From Bacteroides sp. (GTDB lineage: Bacteria > Bacteroidota > Bacteroidia > Bacteroidales > Bacteroidaceae): a stretch of DNA of 13,114 nt. The number at the start of each line of letters is the position of its first letter. Within the stretch, counting starts at the first letter, position 1. The position numbers and the translations under genes are program-made. A model generated the notes under the pieces. It was not told the DNA's origin. It saw only the letters and a list, made by a program, of their open reading frames with translations, and did no database searches. Of this stretch, positions 1-7,879 are shown piece by piece. The stretch lies in NCBI GenBank assembly GCA_030151635.1, contig JASLDF010000228.1:1-13114 (forward strand), read 5' to 3'.

Positions 1-142
1 CAGAAACTATGTAGAAGTTTCTATTGATATGGTTCAACAAGGCGTTGGTGGATACGATAGCTGGGGTTCAAGACCAGAACCATTCCACACGATTCCTGCA
101 AATAAAGATTACAATTGGAACTTTACTATTGTTCCTAACTAG
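1..142 (+). CDS. C-terminal end of a GH2 beta-galactosidase (partial)
   Basis: Reading from base 2 there are 46 codons and a TAG at 140-142; the 5' part lies outside the window. The residues include VQQGVGGYDSWGSRPEP followed by a beta-strand pattern ending in FTIVPN. This matches the end of the LacZ small-chain domain, where family members carry a QMGVGGDNSWGA-like motif followed by a final YSF-type strand and a proline. The second GH2 protein in this window (2139-5312) has the equivalent motif MGVGGDNTWGA near its end, which supports the call. This copy is diverged: QGVGGYDSWGS has Y where the Asp of GGD usually sits. It is the only gene on the plus strand and converges on the minus-strand locus. 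Whether the catalytic residues are intact cannot be seen. Confidence 0.8.
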   Translation, partial: RNYVEVSIDMVQQGVGGYDSWGSRPEPFHTIPANKDYNWNFTIVPN

Positions 143-160
143 ATTCATCTAGACTCTAAA

Positions 161-212
161 TAAAGCAAGGGCTCTAATCGCAATGATTAGAGCCCTTGTT
201 GTTTTATAGTTT
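161..212. terminator. Bidirectional intrinsic terminator between convergent genes
   Basis: A perfect 14-bp stem is formed by CAAGGGCTCTAATC (166-179) and GATTAGAGCCCTTG (185-198) around a 5-nt loop, with about half G+C in an AT-rich background. On the plus strand it is followed by TTGTTGTTTTATAG and a run of seven T. On the minus strand the stem is followed by CTTTATTTAGAG, a weaker U-rich tail. It lies in the 81-bp gap between the stop of the plus-strand GH2 gene (142) and the stop of the minus-strand GH63 gene (224), so it can end both transcripts. Confidence 0.9.
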
Positions 213-223
213 TTTTAATATTA

Positions 224-2125
224 TTATTTATGGTAATCTTGATACAGAAGTAATAAATGTGAAGCACTCCAACTAAAATGTGGAGCCTTTAACCTAGCAC
301 CTGTATGGCTATCATAATTTTCATGAATAGGTGCTCCCGACTTTAATCCATCTAAACGATTAAATACTTGTTCTGTATATTTATCTGCAAGCATAGAATA
401 TCCATAATTACGAAGCCCTTTTATTGCAAAATAAGTTTGATCTAACCATATTGGACCTCTCCAATATCCATTAGACATATATTTAGGATTATTTGCAGCA
501 ATAGTTGGGAAAGGAATAAATGTAGAAAACATTGACGAATCCGTGAACATAACTAAGGCTCTATCCATTTGTTCTTCCGATGCTAGATTTGCCCAAAAAG
601 GAATATAAGCCTCGCTACCAGGTTCTTTGATAAAAGTGCCATCGCCAATTTTCCGATCATAAAAGAAGCCTGAAATATCATCAAAGAAGTAATCTGCAAC
701 CTTTTCAACGCGATTAGGGGCATCTAAATCCTCACCTAAAATTTCAGAGAAATTACTTAGCAATGTATATTCATAAGCTAAAAAAGAATTGAGATCCACG
801 CTTTCTTGATTAAAACTCCACGCATCTTCCGCATTTTTCAACATTGACGCATTATCAAAACGAATTGCATTATCCATACCACTTTCCCATGCAGCAGCTT
901 CAACTGTTCCATCTGTTGAGCCAAACTCACAAAAACCATTGTTATTATGATCTCGTTTCGTATACCACCAATTATAATAAGCAACAAGTTGAGGATACAT
1001 TTCTCTTAAAAATGTAGTATCGTTGGTAGCATTAAATACAGCATCTACAGCCCAAGCAGCTAATGGAGGCTTACTATCTCTTGCATTATTTTCAGATGCA
1101 TCAACATAAATACAGTCAATAATCATACCATCCTCCAACTGATAATCGAACATAGAGCGGATCATATTCTTTGATAATTCAGGGGTTATTTCTGCTAGTG
1201 GAATTACAAACTTCCATGTATCCCATGCCCAGAATCCCATAAAATAACCAACTGCATGGCTTGGCACCATTCCTTCATGCAATAATCCCCCTCGACTAAC
1301 TTTCCAATTCGACAACAATGTTACTAATGATTTCACCGCAATTCGATTATATTCTTGAGGCGTATCATCTCTAAGTAATTTTGACAAATACCTATTCCAG
1401 CGTGTATTATTATCAATAAAAACAGTTTCCGAATCATTTAAAAAATTAAATGCATTTTGGATACCAGCAGTTTTTTCTGATTTATTCCTAAAAGTAGAAA
1501 TAGAGACATAGCACTTGTTTGGAATATTTCTTGCTACATAGTTATCTGAAAAAACTTCTAAACTAACTTCAGGTTGAAATGATAAAACCGTAACTTCTCC
1601 CGTAGGGTGATGAATAATCACAGAGTTATGATCTTTAGTAAACTCTGATCCTTCAATCCAATTCTTACCAGTAAACTCCAAGTTAGAATTTTCACCTTCT
1701 GATACCACTTTTAAAATTGCAGTATTGGCATCTGCAAAAACTAAAGATTGCAAGATTACATTACCGTTTAAATCAGAGGATTCAATTTGAAGTAATCCAG
1801 GATAATATTTAGTATTATGAGTAGTTAGATGATGCTCTGATCTAACTATTACTGCAGATTCAGCCAACCACGTACGATAATCTAAACTATAAGGACCAGA
1901 TAGACCTTCATTCCACTTTAAATTGTCTGGTGGTGTAAAACCTATCCAGGCCCCCTGGTCCACAAACCATCCACTACAACGTGTGTCTATAGAAGGTGTG
2001 TATTCAATATCTAAAATATCAATATATTGATATTGAAAATCAGAATTACTTGTACTGCTATTACCTGCACAAGCTTGAAGTGCTAACGCAAAAATAGCCA
2101 ACAGTAAAATATTTGTATATTTCAT
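224..2125 (-). CDS. GH63 family alpha-glucosidase, YgjK-like, lipoprotein
   Basis: A 633-residue exported glycoside hydrolase of family 63, which are inverting alpha-glucosidases with an (alpha/alpha)6 barrel. The N-terminus is a lipoprotein signal ending in ALQAC, with Cys19 as the probable lipidated residue; the following AGNSS lacks an acidic export patch, so periplasmic or surface exposure is open. An N-terminal beta-rich domain spans about residues 35-235 and the barrel about 250-630. Barrel motifs are FWAWDTWK (298-305), KPPLAAW (352-358), WESGMDNA (413-420), YWRGPIW (554-560), HENYDSHTG (601-609) and HFSWSASHL (616-624). By analogy with E. coli YgjK, Asp418 in ESGMDN is the likely general acid and Glu602 in HENY the likely general base, so the enzyme looks active. 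It is the last gene of the locus, 13 nt after the GH2 gene. Preferred linkage is not readable from sequence; YgjK relatives cut terminal alpha-glucose, including Glc-alpha-1,3 and, from memory, Glc-alpha-1,2-Gal. Confidence 0.9.
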   Translation of the reverse strand: MKYTNILLLAIFALALQACAGNSSTSNSDFQYQYIDILDIEYTPSIDTRCSGWFVDQGAWIGFTPPDNLKWNEGLSGPYSLDYRTWLAESAVIVRSEHHLTTHNTKYYPGLLQIESSDLNGNVILQSLVFADANTAILKVVSEGENSNLEFTGKNWIEGSEFTKDHNSVIIHHPTGEVTVLSFQPEVSLEVFSDNYVARNIPNKCYVSISTFRNKSEKTAGIQNAFNFLNDSETVFIDNNTRWNRYLSKLLRDDTPQEYNRIAVKSLVTLLSNWKVSRGGLLHEGMVPSHAVGYFMGFWAWDTWKFVIPLAEITPELSKNMIRSMFDYQLEDGMIIDCIYVDASENNARDSKPPLAAWAVDAVFNATNDTTFLREMYPQLVAYYNWWYTKRDHNNNGFCEFGSTDGTVEAAAWESGMDNAIRFDNASMLKNAEDAWSFNQESVDLNSFLAYEYTLLSNFSEILGEDLDAPNRVEKVADYFFDDISGFFYDRKIGDGTFIKEPGSEAYIPFWANLASEEQMDRALVMFTDSSMFSTFIPFPTIAANNPKYMSNGYWRGPIWLDQTYFAIKGLRNYGYSMLADKYTEQVFNRLDGLKSGAPIHENYDSHTGARLKAPHFSWSASHLLLLYQDYHK

Positions 2126-2138
2126 ATCTCAAACAAAA

Positions 2139-5100
2139 TTAGAAACGAAAATCAATTGATTTTAACGACACGTCTTCTCTAGACTCTACCGGCACCATAA
2201 TAAACGAATAAGTATAATTATCTGCTGATATTGTATATTCTGGGTGTACCTGGGCTCCCCATGTGTTATCACCCCCTACACCCATCTGTTTATAGTCAAG
2301 ATTGATCCAAACATAATCTCGTTTTACAACACTTCCACCATGCTTTCTTTGAATATCAAACGGAACATAATCTAAGTCGTCTAAAGAACAATTCCAAGCG
2401 CTAACACTCATTGGTTCATTACCAATAAATAGAAGTCCTTTATTATCGCTATTTTGGAGTGAAACCCATCTTACATCTGTTTTATTCGCAGTTTCTTGAG
2501 GTCTAACATAAGGGTGAAATTGTTCCCAAACACTGCTAGAGTATTTACCTACCATTGAAGAAAGATTTCGGTCTGAGTAATTTTCATGTGGTCCTCTTCC
2601 TAACCAAGTCATATTATCATATTCTTTACTCATTACCATATACATTCCAATACGAGGAATCTCAGGTAAATTGGTATTGTTAACTTCTAGCCCTGCTGTC
2701 ACTTTAACAGTCCCCAATGAAGATATTAAATAATCAATTTTGAATCCAACATTCAATTTAGAGTGATAGAATACCGTTTTAACTTCAACCTCATTATTTA
2801 AGATAGGTACAACAACAAAAGACTGAAGGTTCATTTCTGAAGGCATATCTTTCCATACTTTACAACGCTCTAAAGTACCATTAGCAACATCATTATCCGT
2901 TAGTGCCCTCCAAAAGTTTGGTTTAAGCCCTTCCAGTAAATATGATTCCCCCTTATAGCTATAATTTTGAATTCTACCAGTTTCTTGATTAAATATGATT
3001 GAAAAATCCCTGTTTGATAATGTTACTTCTCTTTTATTCTTTTTTATCTTTATAGAATGCTTAGAATCTAAAACATTACTTTTTATTGGTACTGAGTTAA
3101 TTGGCAGTTTCCACTGCTCAGAAGCAACAATATGCCCCTTAGGTATCAATTCTGATGCAACTTTAGTAAATGCTTCAATCTTGAGGAAATATTCAAAGCC
3201 CTCACTCAATTTGGATTTATCATAAGGAATCATAATCTCTTTAGAACTCCTAGCTGGAACGTCAGTCACATTCAACATTCCTGTTTGTATAACATCACCA
3301 TTTGTTTCAATAGACCATTTAAAATTATAACCTGATAAATCTATGAAGTCATGTCTATTAGTTACTCTGATATACTCTGAAAGAAAAGGTATAGCTTCAA
3401 AATTAATATTCTGATATACTTTTTTCACTTCCCAAATATGAGGATGTAAAGAACGGTCGGCAGCAACTAATCCATTTGCACAAAAATTAGAATCATTTGG
3501 AACTCCAACGAATCCTAAATCACCACCATAAGCCCAAATACTATTACCTCCATCATCTTTTATTGCAAAAGTTTGATCTACCCAATCCCAAATAAATCCC
3601 CCTTGCAACTGATCATATTTATAAATTAAATCCCAGTAATCTTGTAAATTGCCAACACTATTTCCCATAGCATGTGCATACTCACAAAGTATTAATGGTC
3701 TCACTTGTCTTTGGTTTACATGTTCTCTTAACCACCATATACGTCCATACATAGGACAATATATGTCAGAAAGACCAATTCTTCGAGCCCCCTCGTACTG
3801 AACAGGTCTAGTTTTATCTATTTCTTTTGTCCAATGATAAATATTTTCGAAATTTTTACCGTAACCAGATTCATTTCCTAAAGACCAAGTAACAATTGAG
3901 GTAAAGTTTCGATCACGTCTTACCATCCTCTCCATTCTTTCTTGAAAAGCTCCCATCCAGTCAGCGTAATTAGCCAAAGTACCATCTTTATGATGTTCCA
4001 TACCATGGCTTTCTAAATTTGCTTCATCAATTAAATAGATTCCATAGTAATCGCACAGTGAATACCATTCGGGGCGGTTTGGATAATGACTGCATCTCAC
4101 AGCATTGATATTAAACTGTTTCATAAGCTTAATATCTTCAATCATACTTGCAACAGTAATTGTTCTACCATTGTATTGGTCATGTTCATGTCTGTTAACC
4201 CCCTTAAATAGTATGGGAATGTTATTCACCAACAGCTGACCATTCTTCATTTCTACCGTACGGAATCCAAATGGATGAACAATACTTTCTGTTATAGTCC
4301 CCCTATCATCGTACATATTTATTAATAAATAATACAAATTAGGTGTTTCGGAGCTCCAACTTTTAATATTTTCAAAAATATGCTTCACCGAGATACAGGA
4401 TTCTTTTGAAGAAGAAACATCTTTTCTTACTTCAAATAGAATTTCTTCTTTATCCAAAACTTTAACTTCTACACTATGCCCAGATTTCTCTTTAGATAGA
4501 GAAAGATTTAAATTAAATGCCCCATCCTTGAAGTCATTTTGTAGACTTGAATTTAAAACAAAATCATTAACACGTATTTTAGGCCTAGCATAAACATAGA
4601 CACTTCGTTCAATACCACTATATTTCCAATAATCTTGATCCTCCAAATACGAACCATCACTATATCTATAAACTTGTACAGCTAACTTGTTTTTATCTCC
4701 TTTATTTAAATATGAAGTAATATTAAAGTGAGCAGGTAAGCGACTATCTTCACTATAGCCAACTTCAACTCCGTTTATCCATAAATAAAAAGCAGACTCA
4801 ACGCCTTCAAAATCTATAAATATATCACAACCATCCCAAGAGGCTGGGACTTTAAACTCATGAATATAACTACCCACAGGGTTATAGTCAGCTGGAACAA
4901 AAGGAGGATTAGGAGGGAAAGGATAACTTACATCTGTATAAATAGGACTATCAAAGCCTTGTAACTCCCAGCTACCCGGTACTTTGATTTTTTCCCAACT
5001 AGAGCTATCATATCCTTCAGAGAAGAATGTTTTATCTGCCAAATCTGGATTCTTGGCATATTTAAACTTCCATATCCCATCTAAAGAAATGCGTCGTTCC

Positions 5101-5312
5101 GCCTCTGTATTTAAGCTTAAATAAGCTGAAGGATTCATACTAGCTTGTAATAAAGCCTTACCTTCATCAATAAATGGGGTAAAGTGCGCCACCATTGGCT
5201 CTCTATTCAGCTGATTAACTTTAGGGTTTTGCCAAGGCACATCTATTGATGTAGCACAAACTCTTACAACCCCGATAAAAAATAAAAGAACAATTGTAAA
5301 TAGATTTTTCAT
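2139..5312 (-). CDS. GH2 beta-galactosidase (LacZ family), exported
   Basis: Full-length GH2 enzyme that releases terminal beta-galactose. I chose the ATG at 5312 (1057 aa) because it begins a normal signal peptide, MKNLFTIVLLFFIG, cut near VCA-TS. A longer reading would use a TTG at 5327 and overlap the upstream gene. Domains in order (ATG numbering): jelly-roll sugar-binding about 65-245, Ig-like about 247-352, TIM barrel about 353-635, second Ig-like about 640-750, and the small-chain beta-sandwich about 770-1045. Seen motifs are GVNRHEHD, RCSHYPN, DEANLESHG (about 429-437), GNESGYG with acid/base Glu481, ILCEYAHAMGNS with nucleophile Glu544, GGFIWDWVDQ, and MGVGGDNTWGA (1010-1020). All key residues are present. 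Only 2 nt separate its ATG from the stop of the LysO-like gene, so translation is probably coupled. Length is close to E. coli LacZ (1024 aa) plus a signal. Beta-galactosidase is the best call; other beta-glycosides are possible. Confidence 0.93.
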   Translation of the reverse strand: MKNLFTIVLLFFIGVVRVCATSIDVPWQNPKVNQLNREPMVAHFTPFIDEGKALLQASMNPSAYLSLNTEAERRISLDGIWKFKYAKNPDLADKTFFSEGYDSSSWEKIKVPGSWELQGFDSPIYTDVSYPFPPNPPFVPADYNPVGSYIHEFKVPASWDGCDIFIDFEGVESAFYLWINGVEVGYSEDSRLPAHFNITSYLNKGDKNKLAVQVYRYSDGSYLEDQDYWKYSGIERSVYVYARPKIRVNDFVLNSSLQNDFKDGAFNLNLSLSKEKSGHSVEVKVLDKEEILFEVRKDVSSSKESCISVKHIFENIKSWSSETPNLYYLLINMYDDRGTITESIVHPFGFRTVEMKNGQLLVNNIPILFKGVNRHEHDQYNGRTITVASMIEDIKLMKQFNINAVRCSHYPNRPEWYSLCDYYGIYLIDEANLESHGMEHHKDGTLANYADWMGAFQERMERMVRRDRNFTSIVTWSLGNESGYGKNFENIYHWTKEIDKTRPVQYEGARRIGLSDIYCPMYGRIWWLREHVNQRQVRPLILCEYAHAMGNSVGNLQDYWDLIYKYDQLQGGFIWDWVDQTFAIKDDGGNSIWAYGGDLGFVGVPNDSNFCANGLVAADRSLHPHIWEVKKVYQNINFEAIPFLSEYIRVTNRHDFIDLSGYNFKWSIETNGDVIQTGMLNVTDVPARSSKEIMIPYDKSKLSEGFEYFLKIEAFTKVASELIPKGHIVASEQWKLPINSVPIKSNVLDSKHSIKIKKNKREVTLSNRDFSIIFNQETGRIQNYSYKGESYLLEGLKPNFWRALTDNDVANGTLERCKVWKDMPSEMNLQSFVVVPILNNEVEVKTVFYHSKLNVGFKIDYLISSLGTVKVTAGLEVNNTNLPEIPRIGMYMVMSKEYDNMTWLGRGPHENYSDRNLSSMVGKYSSSVWEQFHPYVRPQETANKTDVRWVSLQNSDNKGLLFIGNEPMSVSAWNCSLDDLDYVPFDIQRKHGGSVVKRDYVWINLDYKQMGVGGDNTWGAQVHPEYTISADNYTYSFIMVPVESREDVSLKSIDFRF

Positions 5313-5314
5313 AA

Positions 5315-5917
5315 TTATATTGAACAAAATAATGTAACCAAAAAGGGTACACTAAAGTCCACTACCAAACCATGAAAAATTGAAACCACAATAAAATCTT
5401 TACCTGAATATTTTGTAATCACCGGAAGAGTTGTATCCATAGATGTTGCACCACCAACAGATATAGGAGCTAATTTACCAAAGAAACGGACTAAGAAGGG
5501 AGCAAAAACCAAAGCTGTTAACTCTCTTATTATATTTGAAATCAATGCAATAGTTCCTAATTCCGGACCTTTCGACTGAGTAATTACAATACTTGACAAA
5601 GAGTAGTAAGCAAATCCTGATCCTACAGCCATACAGTCTGCTGCAGTTCTATGCGGTAAAAACATACTTATAAATGCTGTACCAGCCAAAGTGCCTACAA
5701 TAGTCATTACAGGTAGCAATAATAACCTAGGGTTTAAATCTTTAAAGCTACGTAGTGTTTTTGTGTCATTTCCAATACTAAAACCAACACAAAACATTAG
5801 TGCACATAAAACATTAAAACTATAGTGGTTTTCAATTAATGAACTGGGCAAAAAGTTGAAAAATGCCAACAGTGCTCCAATTGTAAAAAATGCAACAATA
5901 ACTAAACTTCCTAACAT
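5315..5917 (-). CDS. lysO: LysO-type lysine exporter, C-terminal half (split protein)
   Basis: A 200-residue, very hydrophobic inner-membrane protein with about five or six membrane segments, matching the C-terminal two thirds of E. coli LysO (YbjE, DUF340), which exports L-lysine and the toxic analogue thialysine. Recognised motifs are GFAYYSLSS (101-109), IIRELTALVFAPF (129-141) and GATSMDTTLPVI (156-167), followed by HGLVVDFSVPFLV. They align without difficulty to E. coli GFGWYSLSG, LARELIAIMLIPG and GATSMDFTLPVL. Glu132 and Asp161 correspond to E. coli Glu233 and Asp261, membrane acidic residues reported as important for transport. The N-terminal part of the family is encoded separately by the gene just upstream, 8 nt away. 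Its ATG follows the upstream TAG closely, and the GH2 gene begins 2 nt after its TAA. A lysine exporter is unexpected inside a glycan locus. Confidence 0.85.
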   Translation of the reverse strand: MLGSLVIVAFFTIGALLAFFNFLPSSLIENHYSFNVLCALMFCVGFSIGNDTKTLRSFKDLNPRLLLLPVMTIVGTLAGTAFISMFLPHRTAADCMAVGSGFAYYSLSSIVITQSKGPELGTIALISNIIRELTALVFAPFLVRFFGKLAPISVGGATSMDTTLPVITKYSGKDFIVVSIFHGLVVDFSVPFLVTLFCSI

Positions 5918-5925
5918 AGCCTTCT

Positions 5926-6216
5926 CTATTTATCGGATTCTTTATCTTCTTTATTATCTCGCTTTAAAAACTTCCAAAGCCCCAATGCTAACAAGCAACT
6001 TCCTAGCATTGCAGCAACTGTAATTATTAAAGCTTCCGTACCAATAGATCCTAAACTAGTTATAACAGATTCATTTGTACCTGCCTCTACTCCTAATAAA
6101 AATAGCAGCATCCAAATAAATAAAGTTATCAACTTCTGTATCCAATTGATTTTCGTTTTTCTAAACAAAAACCCAATTAAGACACCTGAGAGCATTATAC
6201 CTATTACTTTAAACAT
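5926..6216 (-). CDS. lysO: LysO-type lysine exporter, N-terminal half (split protein)
   Basis: A small membrane protein of 96 residues beginning MFKVIGIMLSGVLIGFLFRK, with three predicted membrane segments (about 2-17, 26-43 and 58-83) and a charged tail KRDNKEDKESDK. It matches the N-terminal part of LysO/DUF340: a first helix ending in a basic FRK, then LLFLLGVEAG, comparable to E. coli ILFFMGISLA. With the downstream gene it totals 296 residues, against about 299 for the one-piece E. coli protein. Separate N and C halves are, from memory, usual in Bacteroidota, so this looks like a natural split, not a frameshift; the two frames are joined by a clean TAG and an 8-nt gap. I chose the ATG at 6216; a reading from a TTG at 6237 would start inside the candidate promoter box at 6235-6242. 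Confidence 0.8.
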   Translation of the reverse strand: MFKVIGIMLSGVLIGFLFRKTKINWIQKLITLFIWMLLFLLGVEAGTNESVITSLGSIGTEALIITVAAMLGSCLLALGLWKFLKRDNKEDKESDK

Positions 6217-6234
6217 ATTCTTACAGTTTTTATG

Positions 6235-6242
6235 CAAAGATA
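6235..6242 (-). promoter_or_regulatory. Candidate internal promoter (-7 box) before the lysO pair
   Basis: The minus strand reads TATCTTTG, a perfect match to the Bacteroidota -7 consensus TAnnTTTG. It sits 18 nt before the chosen ATG at 6216, so a transcript would have a leader of about a dozen bases. I do not see a clear -33 TTG at the usual 17-23 nt upstream, so this is tentative. If real, the lysO pair and both hydrolases could be transcribed apart from susCD. Confidence 0.35.
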
Positions 6243-6306
6243 TATACTCTCAGGTAATTAATGTTACTTTTTAGTTAAATTCTATGTAAAACCACTAAGT
6301 ATATAT
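6240..6306 (-). repeat. AT-rich inverted repeat after the susD-like stop
   Basis: ATATATACT directly follows the susD-like stop codon (6306-6298 on the minus strand), and its exact 9-bp complement AGTATATAT lies at 6248-6240, with 49 nt between them. It could fold as a weak hairpin at the end of the susCD message, but eight of nine pairs are A-T and there is no U-tract. The second arm overlaps the candidate -7 box. In this base composition chance is possible. Confidence 0.3.
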
Positions 6307-7860
6307 TCATTTAACGCTATTATTTGCGTTTAATTCATTCAAAGGAACTGGATAGTACGAATGCTTCAGAATATCAAAATTAGGACGTCCTGAGTTAGAC
6401 ATTGCTTCCTTCAGTTTTCCCCAGCGTCGCAAATCATACCATCTCCAGTTTTCAAGTGGGAATTCTAATATTCGTTCATGCTCAATTTGAGATTTAACAT
6501 TATCATAACTCTCACCAGACATTGCTGGCATATCTCCATGCTTAGCTCTAATTTCATTAATTAACTTTATTGCTTCAGAAGTACGAGCCAGCTCATTCAA
6601 CACCTCTGCTTTCATCAATAATACATTTGCATAACGCATTAAAGGAATATTTACTGCACTCCAGTTGTTGTTTAATTTGTCTATAGTACCTGGAAGGAGT
6701 TTATGAAAAACAGGTTTTTCATAACTTATATTATTACCTGTAGGTTTACCTTCTCCATCTAACTCAGCACGTTTAAAAACATCCTTATAATCTTTGCCAT
6801 ATACTTTGCCTGTACCATCATTAAAATACGGCAAATCGCAGAAGATTGTATGATACAAACGTTTATCATACAAACCTGAATTAGATATTTCTCCTTCCTT
6901 TTTAAATTCTTGAACTAAAATTTCACTAGGTAATATTTCATCCCATCCATTAAGTTCTGAAGCAGCAATCCACTTATGAGCTTGAGTTTTATAATCTGCA
7001 CCATTTGCATTATTCATAGTAAACTGCAGTTCAAAGATAGATTCTTTGCAGTTTTTATTTTCACCATTAAACATACTCATGAAGTTTTCTTCAAGCTCAT
7101 AACCTTTTACATTATTAAAAGCTTCTAATGCCAACTCCAAGAATTCGTTTTTTCGATCAGATTCTTCATATGCACGTGTCAAATACACAAAACCTAAATA
7201 AGAATAAGCAGCACCTTGAGTTGCACGACCAATATTATCTGGACCGTAAGATTCTGGTAGTACCAGAGCATGTTTAAAATCTTGAACAATAAAATCCCAT
7301 ACGTCAGTGCGTTTTGAAGTTACTTTATTTAACTCTGCAGTATTCGTTATATATTTATTGCGGATAATGATCTCCTCCCAGTTCAATGCATTCTTCATAT
7401 GATAGTAAGCACGTAAAAAATACGCTTCAGCACGTATGTGCTTTCGATCATCATCCGTTATATTTTCCGTAGGAATTTCCATTATCTTCTCAATTATTTG
7501 ATTAGCAAATGAAATTCCACGATAATTATTAGCCCAATATGCAGCAAACTGAGAATTACCATTAGTGTAACTAAAATTTGACAATTCAACCCAATTAGGA
7601 TAGTTTCTAGCGTCACTTCCCAAATCAATTAAGTCCTCACGATACGACTCAACTGGCCATTTTACTTCAGCAAATTCCCATGAATCAATTGAATTTTCTA
7701 ATTGAGAATAAGCTGATGAGATTGCGCTTTCCGCATCCGCTATATTTCTCCAAAATGTATCTGTTGTTAGATCATCTGGAGATTTTTCACTTAAAAAATC
7801 ATCACAAGATGAAAATAGCCCTACAACAACAATGCTTAATAAGTATATATATTTTTTCAT
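6307..7860 (-). CDS. SusD/RagB family outer-membrane glycan-binding lipoprotein
   Basis: A 517-residue SusD-like protein, which caps the SusC channel on the cell surface and binds the incoming glycan. The lipoprotein signal ends LFSSC with Cys19 followed by DDFL, the usual SusD start, then the SPDDLTTDTFW segment and the AYSQLE helix. TPR-like helices carry RAEAYFLRAYYHM (about 144-156). The C-terminal part has RYANVLLMKAEVLNELA, IHEIRAKHG-like INEIRAKHGD, and the family block ERILEFPLENWRWYDLRRWG. It starts 19 nt after the SusC stop. One small oddity: the protein ends YYPVPLNELNANNSVK, about where family members normally continue with a QNPGY-type tail, so it is a few residues short. The ligand cannot be deduced. 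Confidence 0.95.
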   Translation of the reverse strand: MKKYIYLLSIVVVGLFSSCDDFLSEKSPDDLTTDTFWRNIADAESAISSAYSQLENSIDSWEFAEVKWPVESYREDLIDLGSDARNYPNWVELSNFSYTNGNSQFAAYWANNYRGISFANQIIEKIMEIPTENITDDDRKHIRAEAYFLRAYYHMKNALNWEEIIIRNKYITNTAELNKVTSKRTDVWDFIVQDFKHALVLPESYGPDNIGRATQGAAYSYLGFVYLTRAYEESDRKNEFLELALEAFNNVKGYELEENFMSMFNGENKNCKESIFELQFTMNNANGADYKTQAHKWIAASELNGWDEILPSEILVQEFKKEGEISNSGLYDKRLYHTIFCDLPYFNDGTGKVYGKDYKDVFKRAELDGEGKPTGNNISYEKPVFHKLLPGTIDKLNNNWSAVNIPLMRYANVLLMKAEVLNELARTSEAIKLINEIRAKHGDMPAMSGESYDNVKSQIEHERILEFPLENWRWYDLRRWGKLKEAMSNSGRPNFDILKHSYYPVPLNELNANNSVK

Positions 7861-7879
7861 AATGAATCAATTTTAATGT

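Noticed and set aside
2995..3225. Open frame on the plus strand, 76 codons
   Set aside because: It lies wholly opposite the GH2 gene, whose domains are continuous there; no family resemblance and no promoter or start context of its own.
5315..6216. LysO halves as a broken (pseudogenised) single gene
   Set aside because: Each half has its own start, stop and complete helices; lengths add up to the normal family size and an 8-nt spacer separates them, so this looks like a natural two-gene form.
7680..7862. Short plus-strand open frame over the susD-like start
   Set aside because: Antisense shadow of the SusD signal peptide and N-terminus; no recognisable content.
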